Source: Geotoga petraea
GTDB lineage: Bacteria > Thermotogota > Thermotogae > Petrotogales > Petrotogaceae
DNA: 64,000 nucleotides
Direction: 5' to 3'
Assembly (NCBI RefSeq): GCF_900102615.1
Contig: NZ_FMYV01000007.1
Coordinates: forward strand, 58,081-122,080
This document shows, in pieces, positions 18,406-26,174 of the stretch; within the stretch, counting starts at the first letter, position 1, and each line of letters opens with the position of its first letter. Both the position numbers and the translations under genes were made by a program. The notes under the pieces were generated by a model. That model did no database searches and had not been told where the DNA came from. It saw only the letters and a program-made list of their open reading frames with translations.

Positions 18406-18807
18406 CTAATCTCCCCTTATATTCAAAATAGCAATCTGGGAATTTTCAAGAGAAAAATTGGAAACAATATCAAAATCATATTTTGTTTTGAACTCAGAGT
18501 TTTCTCCTGTAACTATTAAAACTGTGGCATTCGGTGAAAGAGGATATGTATAATCAAATTCGATTAAATATGAATTCAGGTCATTTTCTAAAAAGTCAAA
18601 AAACTCTTTCAAATCCTTTTTTTGTTTTAGTGATTCCACTTTATATTTTTCAAACAAGGTATTTTGGTAGTTAATCTCTCTTTTAGTTTTGAGATATTGA
18701 TCGAATTGTATATAAGAATTTGTTATCAGTAAAAATATCATGAAGAATATCAAAATATTTAAAAAATAATTTAAAATTTTCCTGACTTTAGATTCTAATA
18801 AAATCAT
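18406..18807 (-). CDS. PilN/PilO-like bitopic membrane protein
   Basis: The 133-residue protein has a short cytoplasmic basic tail, one membrane helix (about residues 14-34), a predicted coiled region (YQFDQYLKTKREINYQNTLF area) and a small periplasmic domain. This layout and operon position resemble the inner-membrane alignment proteins PilN/PilO or GspL/M. Sequence similarity is too low to choose. The ATG at 18807 follows GGGAG; an upstream TTG was rejected. It overlaps the preceding gene by 20 bases. Confidence 0.6.
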   Translation of the reverse strand: MILLESKVRKILNYFLNILIFFMIFLLITNSYIQFDQYLKTKREINYQNTLFEKYKVESLKQKKDLKEFFDFLENDLNSYLIEFDYTYPLSPNATVLIVTGENSEFKTKYDFDIVSNFSLENSQIAILNIRGD

Positions 18808-19249
18808 TTTCTTCTCTCCCAAAATGTTTGTTCATGTAATCATCCAAGTCTTCTTTTAATATGTTTATATCTTCATCTTCTTCAACTGGTTTTAAAGACG
18901 TTATAAAATCAACATCTTTTAAAACTTCATAACTACAAAAGGGAGTTTTTACAACATATCTTCCTGGATTCTTACCTTTTAAAAAGTGCGGAAATAAAGT
19001 TTGAACAGGAATTAAAAAATCATATCTAATATTAAATAATATTTTGTTGTAAAACCCTTTATCTATAAGAACAAAGTATTGAAATGACCTTGTACTCTTC
19101 ACTTTTTTATATTTAATTTTTTTATCTTTGGACAATCTAAAAAGTTGTTTTTTTAACTCAAATTCTGAAGGAAACTTCCATAAAAGCATATCAACATGTG
19201 AAATTTTATATTTTTTACGTTTTACCATATATACGAATTCTTTACTCAT
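18788..19249 (-). CDS. Hypothetical protein in pilus operon
   Basis: I do not recognise this 153-residue protein. It is basic in the first two thirds (many Lys, Arg, Tyr and Phe) with an acidic tail (EEDEDINILKEDLDDY). It has no signal peptide or membrane segment, so it is probably cytoplasmic. It overlaps the pseudopilin gene by 4 bases (ATGA) and the next gene by 20, so it is translated with the pilus genes. It is too short for a full PilM ATPase-like scaffold, although it sits where PilM is usually found. Confidence 0.6.
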   Translation of the reverse strand: MSKEFVYMVKRKKYKISHVDMLLWKFPSEFELKKQLFRLSKDKKIKYKKVKSTRSFQYFVLIDKGFYNKILFNIRYDFLIPVQTLFPHFLKGKNPGRYVVKTPFCSYEVLKDVDFITSLKPVEEDEDINILKEDLDDYMNKHFGREENDFIRI

Positions 19250-19692
19250 GGCAACACCAATCCACCCGTTACGGGTACAACGTTTAACAGCTTTTCTTTT
19301 TTCGAGTTAATTATTCTACCCCCGATTTTTGTGTGATCTAAAACATAGTTATTCATATAATTGTAAAAAAATAAGTACTCATCAGCTCCATCAGTATAGT
19401 CATGTTGAACTTTAAAATAAACTTCTGGATTATAAAATTCGAAATCTACAAAAGCATAAACTTTGTTCGCTCTAAAACCTGGTAACTTATACTTTTCTGA
19501 ATGGGTACTACTCATTCTTGCTGACACGAAAAGTTCTGAAGCCAAATACTGCTCAGTTAAAAACTTAATTTCATCGATAAAAACAAAGTTGAAAGCAAAA
19601 ACAAACCCCACAACAACTATCAATTCTATAAACATAGTCAAGCTCAATTCAAAAAGTAAAAATCCCTTTTTATATTTACATGAGTCCACCAC
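19246..19692 (-). CDS. Type IV pilin-like (pseudopilin) protein
   Basis: The protein starts at GTG 19692 (or the adjacent GTG) and is about 148 residues. A short basic leader ends in KYKKG, followed by FLLFELS and a hydrophobic helix. This fits a prepilin peptidase site after Gly, with Phe at +1 and Glu at +5 of the mature protein. The mature part is small and rich in aromatic residues. The GTG lies inside the last codons of pilC, with GGGGGG just upstream. An ATG at 19734 would add residues before the leader and is disfavoured. It is probably a minor pilin or pseudopilin. Confidence 0.75.
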   Translation of the reverse strand: MVDSCKYKKGFLLFELSLTMFIELIVVVGFVFAFNFVFIDEIKFLTEQYLASELFVSARMSSTHSEKYKLPGFRANKVYAFVDFEFYNPEVYFKVQHDYTDGADEYLFFYNYMNNYVLDHTKIGGRIINSKKEKLLNVVPVTGGLVLP

Positions 19693-20809
19693 TAATCCCC
19701 CCAATATAAACTTTTTGAAAAATCTCGTAGGCAATAGACAAAATTATTATCCCTAAAATCGATATAAAAATTGGTTCTATCATCTTTTTTATTTTTTCAG
19801 ACGAATTGTTGAAATTATTCTTAAACTGTTTTTCCAAAAAATCAAAAACATCTTCATAATTTCCCTTGAATTTGGATAATGTGAGGGCAATAGATATTTC
19901 TGATATATTTTTTATGTTTTCAAAAGAATTCTCTAAGCTTTTTCCTCTCTCAATATTTACTATAACTGGCAAAAATCTATCAGTTAAAAATTTTGAATTG
20001 ATTTTAGAGATAACCTTGTTTAACGCCTTGTCTATAGACATTTCATTTTTTAGAAGTATGTTGATATCTTTTGTAAATTTGTAAAGAATATAGTTTCTAA
20101 ACAAATTATTTGCAATAGGTAAATATAACAAATAATTATCATTCTTTTTTGATAAAACGGCAAAAACAACAGTGAACAAAAAAATGGAAAAGAACAAATA
20201 CAACAAAACATTTGTTGTACCCATGTTCAAATCAACATCTAAAAGCGAAGACAATTTTGGAATTATAAAAAAGTTCATGGAAATCAAAATAATCACAATC
20301 GAGGAAAGAACAGTCATGGGATAAATAGTCGATTTTTGTAAACTATTTTTAGTTTCGATCATTGAATTGAAATATTCTATAAGAGAGGAAAAAGACCTTA
20401 TCAGTATATTCTTAGTGGTGGATATGTTCATAATATATACAAAGTATTCATGATAACTATTTGATGAAAATACTTGCTCCGCATTTTTTCCTTTTTTCAA
20501 AAGCAAAAAACTCTTTGTTAAAACTCCTCGTGTAAACTTTGAAATTTGTTTGCTCTGAATTAAGAACTTAAGTGAGTCATACAAATTGAGACCAGAATTC
20601 AACAAAAGATAGAAATTTTCACAAATAATTTTCATTTCTTCGGTGGATATCTTCTTAACATCAAAATAAAGGTTATCAACCTTTTCGTTGATAACCTTTA
20701 TATCTATATTCTCTAAAATATTGTAATTTTCATCTTTCTCTTCTTCTAATAAATATGTGTTGATTACATTATTACCTTCCTTGAAAGAAAATTTGTATAA
20801 TTTTTTCAT
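19676..20809 (-). CDS. pilC: PilC/GspF family inner-membrane platform protein
   Basis: This is the polytopic protein that couples the cytoplasmic ATPase to pilus or pseudopilus assembly. The 377-residue protein has two GspF domains. The first (about 55-165) contains FYLLLNSGLNLYDSLKFL; the second (about 230-345) contains DINILLKNEMSIDKALN. Hydrophobic segments lie near 165-185, 205-225 and 345-370. The ATG at 20809 follows AGGTGATTG. No PilB or PilT ATPase gene is in the operon. A 13-bp perfect inverted repeat lies in codons 37-48. Confidence 0.85.
   Translation of the reverse strand: MKKLYKFSFKEGNNVINTYLLEEEKDENYNILENIDIKVINEKVDNLYFDVKKISTEEMKIICENFYLLLNSGLNLYDSLKFLIQSKQISKFTRGVLTKSFLLLKKGKNAEQVFSSNSYHEYFVYIMNISTTKNILIRSFSSLIEYFNSMIETKNSLQKSTIYPMTVLSSIVIILISMNFFIIPKLSSLLDVDLNMGTTNVLLYLFFSIFLFTVVFAVLSKKNDNYLLYLPIANNLFRNYILYKFTKDINILLKNEMSIDKALNKVISKINSKFLTDRFLPVIVNIERGKSLENSFENIKNISEISIALTLSKFKGNYEDVFDFLEKQFKNNFNNSSEKIKKMIEPIFISILGIIILSIAYEIFQKVYIGGISGGLM
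20668..20699. repeat. 13-bp perfect inverted repeat inside pilC
   Basis: AAAGGTTATCAAC (20668-20680) and GTTGATAACCTTT (20687-20699) are exact complements with a 6-base loop. In the mRNA this gives a stable hairpin about 110 bases after the pilC start, without a following U tract on the coding strand. Confidence 0.7.
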
Positions 20810-20847
20810 CAATCACCTACATTTAATATAAAATTAAAATCTTTTTT

Positions 20848-20877
20848 ATTATACAACAGATCCAACAATAAAATCAA
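20848..20877 (-). promoter_or_regulatory. Candidate promoter of the pilus operon
   Basis: Read on the minus strand, TTGATT (20877-20872) and TATAAT (20853-20848) are 18 bases apart, about 40 bases before the pilC start. It diverges from the ndh promoter about 100 bases away. Confidence 0.5.
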
Positions 20878-20954
20878 TTATAAACTATGTATAAGTACGA
20901 TTGTTTTTGTAAATATAAACGAAAATATTATTCATAATCATTTAATATCTTTGT

Positions 20955-21006
20955 TTTAGAATATTATTTTTTTATGTTATAATTTATTTAGTTCAATTAA
21001 TGAACT
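20955..21006 (+). promoter_or_regulatory. Candidate promoter and operator of the electron-transfer operon
   Basis: TTTAGA (20955-20960) and a perfect TATAAT (20978-20983) are 17 bases apart. An inverted repeat AGTTCA/TGAACT with a 5-base spacer (20990-21006) falls at the predicted start point, a usual place for a repressor site. The leader before ndh would be about 140 bases. The rest of the 320-base gap between the divergent operons shows nothing else recognisable. Confidence 0.5.
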
Positions 21007-21129
21007 ATGATGTTATTTTTAAATAATTTTTAGTTTTAATAAGTATTTTGTTGCTTTATATGGTGTATGTGAAATTTTTACTAATCAATAAATCTTAATA
21101 ATCTAAAATCCTAAGGGAAAGGTGATATC

Positions 21130-22968
21130 ATGTCTGAAACTAAAAAGATCGTTGTTTTAGGTGCAGGTTATGGCGGGGTTTTAACTGCCAAGAAACTTGC
21201 AAAGAAATTTAAAAAGAGAGACGATGTTTCTATCACTGTGATTGATAAGAATCCTTATCACACAATGTTGACAGAATTACACGAAGTAGCAGCAGGTCGT
21301 GCTCCTGAAACAGCAGTAAGAATCGAACTTGAAAAGATTTTTGCTGGAAGAAAAGTCGAACTTGTTATGGATCACATTGGAAATATCGACTTTAAACAAA
21401 AAAAGTTAGAGGGTAAAGATAAGACATATGACTATGATTATCTTGTGCTCGGTACTGGTTCAAAACCAACATTCTTTGGTTGTAAAGGCGCTGAAAAAAA
21501 CGCTTTAACACTATGGTCATTTGACGATGCCGTAAGAATAAAACACCATATTATAAACAGTTTTATTAAAGCTTCAAAAGAAACAGATGTTTGGAAGAGA
21601 AGAAAGCTTTTATCATTCATTATTATTGGTTCTGGGTTCACCGGTGTTGAAATGGCTGGTGAGCTTGGAGAATGGGTAAACAGACTATCTGAAGATTACG
21701 GAATAGATAGAGCCGAAGTAAAAATCTATAATATGGATATGTTGAAAAAAATTCTTCCTATGTTAGAAGACAGTCTTATAGACAAAACATGCAATAGATT
21801 GAGAAAACTCGGTATTGAAATACTAACAGAGTCAAATATCACAGAAGTTAAAGAAGACAGAGTTGTTATTAACGAAGAAAGAGAAATCGAAGCTAACACA
21901 ATAATCTGGACAGCTGGTATTGAAGGAAGTGAAGTAATTCAAAATTCAGATGATGTTGAAACCGTTGCAAGAGGAAGAGTTGAAACTGATGAATACTTGA
22001 GAGCAAAAGGTAAAAAAGATGTATTCGTTGTTGGAGACAACATTTTCTTCATCCCTGAAGGAGAAGAAAAACCTGTTCCTCAAATGGTTGAAAATGCAGA
22101 ACAATCTTCCGACTTAGTTGCAGAAAACTTAACTGCCACAATAAATGAAAAAGAATTAGAACCTTACAAACCAAAATTTCACGGAGTTATGGTTTCTGTA
22201 GGTGGAAGATACGCCGTTGCTCAGGTTGGAAATCCAAATAAACCTTTAAAATTCTCTGGTTGGATTGCCATGTTCATAAAACATTTCATAAACGTTATTT
22301 ACTTTATACAAATCGCTGGATTCCACAAACCATGGAATTACATAATTGACGAATTTTTTCACGTACCAGATAAAAGAAGTTTCCTTGGTGGACACTTTGC
22401 CAAAAGATCACCAAATTTCTGGTTGGTACCTTTAAGAATCTTTGTAGGTTGGAAATGGCTTGAAGAGGGTCTTGCAAAAGTTGGAGATGTAATAAAAGAT
22501 CCAAGCAACATATTTTTGATACCTGCAAAAGTAACTGACGCTGCCACTGCAGCATCTGGTGAAGCCGCCGAAACCGCTACAGAATGGGGAGAAGCTTTAG
22601 GTGTTCCCGGATGGATTCAAAGCATTTCCGACTGGGGTATGAATTTAATGTTCTACACTCCTGAAGGTGACTTTACCGTTATGGCTACAATTTTCCAAAC
22701 AGCTATGGTATTTGCAGAAATTATTTTTGGTATATTCCTAATAATCGGTATGTTTACAGCTTTCTCTTCATTAGCTACATTTGTGATGAGTTTACTGATC
22801 TGGGCATCTGGTACAGCTCCACTTGAAATGGCTTGGTATTTTGTTGCTGAAATAGCGTTAATCGGTGGATCAGGAAGTACTTTTGGTGTAGATTACTACT
22901 TATTACCTTGGTTAAAGAAAAAATGGAAAAATATCAAATGGGTCAAAAAGTGGTACTTGTATAGTTAA
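21130..22968 (+). CDS. ndh: Type II NADH:quinone dehydrogenase with DoxX-like membrane tail
   Basis: This flavoprotein would pass electrons from NADH to membrane quinone without pumping protons. The 612-residue protein has an FAD Rossmann motif (VVLGAGYGG, 9-17), an NADH-binding motif (IIGSGFTGVEMAGELGEW, near 160-180) and the conserved VFVVGDN segment near 300. About 230 extra C-terminal residues contain several hydrophobic helices with a DoxX-like start (LRIFVGWKWLEEGLAK). The Listeria Ndh2 used for extracellular electron transfer has the same N-terminal enzyme plus membrane tail. It is first in a four-gene operon with quinone-synthesis genes. Confidence 0.88.
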   Translation: MSETKKIVVLGAGYGGVLTAKKLAKKFKKRDDVSITVIDKNPYHTMLTELHEVAAGRAPETAVRIELEKIFAGRKVELVMDHIGNIDFKQKKLEGKDKTYDYDYLVLGTGSKPTFFGCKGAEKNALTLWSFDDAVRIKHHIINSFIKASKETDVWKRRKLLSFIIIGSGFTGVEMAGELGEWVNRLSEDYGIDRAEVKIYNMDMLKKILPMLEDSLIDKTCNRLRKLGIEILTESNITEVKEDRVVINEEREIEANTIIWTAGIEGSEVIQNSDDVETVARGRVETDEYLRAKGKKDVFVVGDNIFFIPEGEEKPVPQMVENAEQSSDLVAENLTATINEKELEPYKPKFHGVMVSVGGRYAVAQVGNPNKPLKFSGWIAMFIKHFINVIYFIQIAGFHKPWNYIIDEFFHVPDKRSFLGGHFAKRSPNFWLVPLRIFVGWKWLEEGLAKVGDVIKDPSNIFLIPAKVTDAATAASGEAAETATEWGEALGVPGWIQSISDWGMNLMFYTPEGDFTVMATIFQTAMVFAEIIFGIFLIIGMFTAFSSLATFVMSLLIWASGTAPLEMAWYFVAEIALIGGSGSTFGVDYYLLPWLKKKWKNIKWVKKWYLYS

Positions 22969-23016
22969 TGAAATTAATGATTTATAGTTTTAAAAATATT
23001 AAATTTTGGTGATGTG

Positions 23017-24003
23017 ATGAGTACATTTTGGAGTGAATATCCAGAAATAGAAGAAAAATTAATATTTGTAAAAAACAATATGCTCGAAAAAAGCAAAAGC
23101 AGTGAAAAGTATCTTGACCGTTCATTTGAATATCTTTATTCGACGGGCGGCAAGATGCTACGACCTGCGTTCATAATAATTGGTAGTTTATTCATGAAAC
23201 AAAAACTGAACGAAGAAAAAGATAAACTGATAAAAGATCTTGCTTCTGCAGTAGAAATGCTCCATACAGCAACTTTAGTTCACGATGATGTAATAGACGA
23301 TTCTTTTTTGAGAAGGGGAAAAGAAGCAATACATTCAAAATATTCCAAAGAATATGCGGTTTACATGGGAGATTATCTTTTTAGTGAATCTTTTTTAATA
23401 CTTTCTGATTACAACATACCAAGAGATGTGATGAAAAATCTCGCTCAAGGTATTTCAACGATCTGTAAAGCAGAGATGCTCCAAAATCACTATAGATATG
23501 ATTCAAAAGTTTCTGTTGAAGAATATTTAAAAGTGATATCTGGAAAAACAGCTGCTCTTTTTGGAATAAGTCTTTCTTTGGGAGCCAACCAGGTTGGAAT
23601 AGAAGAAGAAAAGACAAATAAGTTATATGAAATTGGGAATAACATAGGTTTAGCCTTTCAAATAACTGACGATATACTTGATTTCACAAGTGATGAAAAA
23701 ACTCTTGGTAAAGAAGTTAAATCAGATATTATAATGGGCTATTATACATTACCACTTTTATTGGCTTTTCATTCAGAAAACAAAGACGAGTTACAAAAAA
23801 TCTTTGAAAAAGATAATATGAATGAAAGTGATTTAGATCAGGTTTTTGAAATAGTTAGAAAAAGTGGTGCAATAGAAGAGTCAAAAAAACATGCAAAAAA
23901 ATACATTGATAAAGCTACAAACGAATTAGATAAATTTGAAGATACAAAAGGAAAACAAATTTTAAAAGCCATATTACCGAAAATACTAAAAAGATCTTAT
24001 TGA
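23017..24003 (+). CDS. Trans-polyprenyl diphosphate synthase (DmkB/HepT-like)
   Basis: This enzyme condenses isopentenyl diphosphate units to make a long prenyl chain, probably the quinone side chain. The 328-residue protein has both aspartate-rich motifs: LVHDDVIDD (first, near residue 87) and ITDDILDF (second, near 215), plus GGKMLRP near residue 45. The ATG at 23017 was chosen over a GTG just before it; GGTGATGTG serves as binding site. It lies 48 bases after ndh and 9 bases before the prenyltransferase gene, which would use its product. Confidence 0.88.
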   Translation: MSTFWSEYPEIEEKLIFVKNNMLEKSKSSEKYLDRSFEYLYSTGGKMLRPAFIIIGSLFMKQKLNEEKDKLIKDLASAVEMLHTATLVHDDVIDDSFLRRGKEAIHSKYSKEYAVYMGDYLFSESFLILSDYNIPRDVMKNLAQGISTICKAEMLQNHYRYDSKVSVEEYLKVISGKTAALFGISLSLGANQVGIEEEKTNKLYEIGNNIGLAFQITDDILDFTSDEKTLGKEVKSDIIMGYYTLPLLLAFHSENKDELQKIFEKDNMNESDLDQVFEIVRKSGAIEESKKHAKKYIDKATNELDKFEDTKGKQILKAILPKILKRSY

Positions 24004-24012
24004 GGTGTCTGT

Positions 24013-24960
24013 ATGAATGTAAAATCTTTCTTTAAATTTGTAGAAATACAGACGAAGTTAGCAAGTGTGCTACCTTTTTTACTTGGAATTGTATTTGCAA
24101 TCTACAGATATGATAATTTTAATATCTTTAACGTAGTCCTTATGTTCATATCGTTGGTATTCTTTGATATGACCACAACAGCTATTAACAATTACATAGA
24201 CTTCAAAAAAGCAAACAAAAAAGAGGGCTACAATTTCGAAAAGCACAACGCTATGGTGAAATACAATTTGAGTCCAAATCAAGCAAAAATAACTATATTC
24301 ACAATGTTAACAATAGCTGTAATAACTGGATTAATCCTTTTCTCATTAACAGATTGGTTTGTCCTACTAATAGGAGTTATCTCGTTTATAACCGGAATTC
24401 TTTATTCTTATGGACCAATTCCTATTTCAAGAATGCCTTTGGGAGAGATTTTTTCAGGGTTTTTCATGGGTTTTGTAATATTTTTTCTGACAGTATACAT
24501 AAATATATTTAACACAGAGATTATTTCAATAAGCAACGAAGGTTTTAATATATATCTTTTTCTTAATCTTAAAGAATTTTTAGTTTTGTTCTTTGTGTCT
24601 TTTCCTTTAGTGATAACAATCGCAAACATAATGCTTGCAAATAACACTTCAGATCTGGAAGATGACATAGTCAACAATCGATACACCCTTCCTTATTATT
24701 TGGGAAGAGAAAATGCTTTAAAATTATTTAAATGGTCATACTACATAGGTTTTATAGATATAATAATTTTAACAATATTGGGAATACTACCTTGGATATC
24801 ATTATTAATTTTGTTGGTAATTATTCCAGTACAAAAAAACATAAAAAAATTCGAAAAAATACAAACAAAAAAAGACACTTTTGTTGTTTCGGTGCAAAAT
24901 CATTTTATGATAAGTTTTTCTTTTATAGCAACATTATTGGTACAGATTTTGTTATTATAA
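24013..24960 (+). CDS. UbiA/MenA-type quinone prenyltransferase (DmkA-like)
   Basis: This integral membrane enzyme attaches a prenyl chain to an aromatic quinone precursor, most likely 1,4-dihydroxy-2-naphthoate, giving demethylmenaquinone. The 315-residue protein has 8-9 hydrophobic helices. It has the two UbiA motifs: NNYIDFKKANK (first) and DLEDDIVNNRYTLPYYLG (second), each with metal-binding Asp. No menaquinone headgroup genes are in the window. The operon position between a prenyl synthase and a flavoprotein supports a dedicated quinone for the neighbouring NADH dehydrogenase. Confidence 0.88.
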   Translation: MNVKSFFKFVEIQTKLASVLPFLLGIVFAIYRYDNFNIFNVVLMFISLVFFDMTTTAINNYIDFKKANKKEGYNFEKHNAMVKYNLSPNQAKITIFTMLTIAVITGLILFSLTDWFVLLIGVISFITGILYSYGPIPISRMPLGEIFSGFFMGFVIFFLTVYINIFNTEIISISNEGFNIYLFLNLKEFLVLFFVSFPLVITIANIMLANNTSDLEDDIVNNRYTLPYYLGRENALKLFKWSYYIGFIDIIILTILGILPWISLLILLVIIPVQKNIKKFEKIQTKKDTFVVSVQNHFMISFSFIATLLVQILLL

Positions 24961-24996
24961 AATAGTAAGCAACACATTTATATGGGAGGTTATATT

Positions 24997-26121
24997 ATGA
25001 AAAAGTTACTATCATTGGTAATGGTATTTACTCTTGTTGTGTTTTCCTTTGCAGCTGGTCATATTGACTTAGCTAATGGAACATATAGAGCTGAAATGGT
25101 AGAAGCATCACACGGCTGGGTTGACTTTGTTGAACTAACCGTTAAAGATGGAAAAATTGCAGATGTGCTAATGGATTCTTATAATGTTGAAGACGGCAGT
25201 CTCAAATCAAACGATGCTAACTATGCAAAAAACATGGGTATGGATCCAGAAAAATATTTTGGAGAATTAGCAAAAGATTTAGAAAAATCACAAAATATCG
25301 ATGAAGTTGACACAGTAACTGGTGCAACTCACTCAAGTGATAATTTCAGAGCTTTAGTAAAAGGTATCTTGGAAAGAGGAGTTACTGATGGAACTATTGC
25401 TGTAAATGTATCAGCTTACAACAAGGCAGACGGAACATACAGAGCTGAAGCTACAGAACCAGTACACGGTTGGACTGATTTCTTAGATGTCACAGTAAAA
25501 AACGGAAAAATTACAAAAGTTGTTGCAGATTCATTCAATGCTGATGGAGAATTAAAAACAAATGATGCTAACTATGCAGAAAATATGGGTATGGATCCAG
25601 CTAAATACTTTGCTACTTTAGCAGATAGATTAGTAAAAGCTGATAGACCATCTGACGTTGATACAGTAACAGGAGCTACAAGTTCATCTAATGCTGTAAG
25701 ATTCTTAGCTCACGCTATTAAATACAGAGGAATTCCTGGTGAAACAATTAAAGTTAATTTCTCTAACTTTGCCGCTTCAAATTTAGCTGACGGTGAATAC
25801 AGAGCAGAAATGGCAGAAGCTTCACACGGTTGGATAGATTTCTTAGAAATCACAGTTAAAAATGGAATTATTGTAAACGCTTATGCTGATTCTTTCAATG
25901 CCAATGGAGGATTAAAAACAGACGATCCTAATTATGGAAAAAATATGGGAATAGAACCTTCAAGATACTTTTCTGTATTATCATATAGAGTTATCGCTGA
26001 ACAATCAGCAAGTGAAGTAGACACATTCACTGGTGCAACAAGCACATCAAACAGTGTAAAAACATTATTAAACGGAATTATTGAAAATGGAAAACCTGGA
26101 AAAACAATAACAGTAAAATAA
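24997..26121 (+). CDS. Exported flavoprotein with three FMN-binding repeats (PplA-like)
   Basis: This is a probable extracytoplasmic electron carrier. The 374-residue protein has a signal peptide (MKKLLSLVMVFTLVVFSFAA) and then three repeats of about 117 residues. Each starts with DGTYRAE-like sequence and HGW(V/T/I)DF and ends with D-T-(V/F)-T-G-A-T, the FMN_bind attachment motif; predicted FMN-threonines are Thr111, Thr228 and Thr348. Listeria PplA has two such domains and a lipid anchor; here there are three and no lipobox Cys. The ATG after GGGAGGT was chosen over one six codons upstream. FMN attachment needs an ApbE/FmnB transferase, not found in the window. Confidence 0.9.
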   Translation: MKKLLSLVMVFTLVVFSFAAGHIDLANGTYRAEMVEASHGWVDFVELTVKDGKIADVLMDSYNVEDGSLKSNDANYAKNMGMDPEKYFGELAKDLEKSQNIDEVDTVTGATHSSDNFRALVKGILERGVTDGTIAVNVSAYNKADGTYRAEATEPVHGWTDFLDVTVKNGKITKVVADSFNADGELKTNDANYAENMGMDPAKYFATLADRLVKADRPSDVDTVTGATSSSNAVRFLAHAIKYRGIPGETIKVNFSNFAASNLADGEYRAEMAEASHGWIDFLEITVKNGIIVNAYADSFNANGGLKTDDPNYGKNMGIEPSRYFSVLSYRVIAEQSASEVDTFTGATSTSNSVKTLLNGIIENGKPGKTITVK

Positions 26122-26134
26122 GTTTTACATATGA

Positions 26135-26164
26135 AAATAGGTTGGGAAAATTCCCAACCTATTT
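26135..26164. terminator. Terminator after the electron-transfer operon
   Basis: AAATAGGTTGGGAA (26135-26148) pairs with TTCCCAACCTATTT (26151-26164), followed by T-rich sequence. It ends the four-gene unit and, read on the minus strand, also lies just after the convergent lipoprotein gene. Confidence 0.85.
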
Positions 26165-26174
26165 TTTATATTAT

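Noticed and set aside
24732..24965. Plus-strand open frame inside the prenyltransferase gene
   Set aside because: It is a shadow frame within a well supported membrane protein gene.
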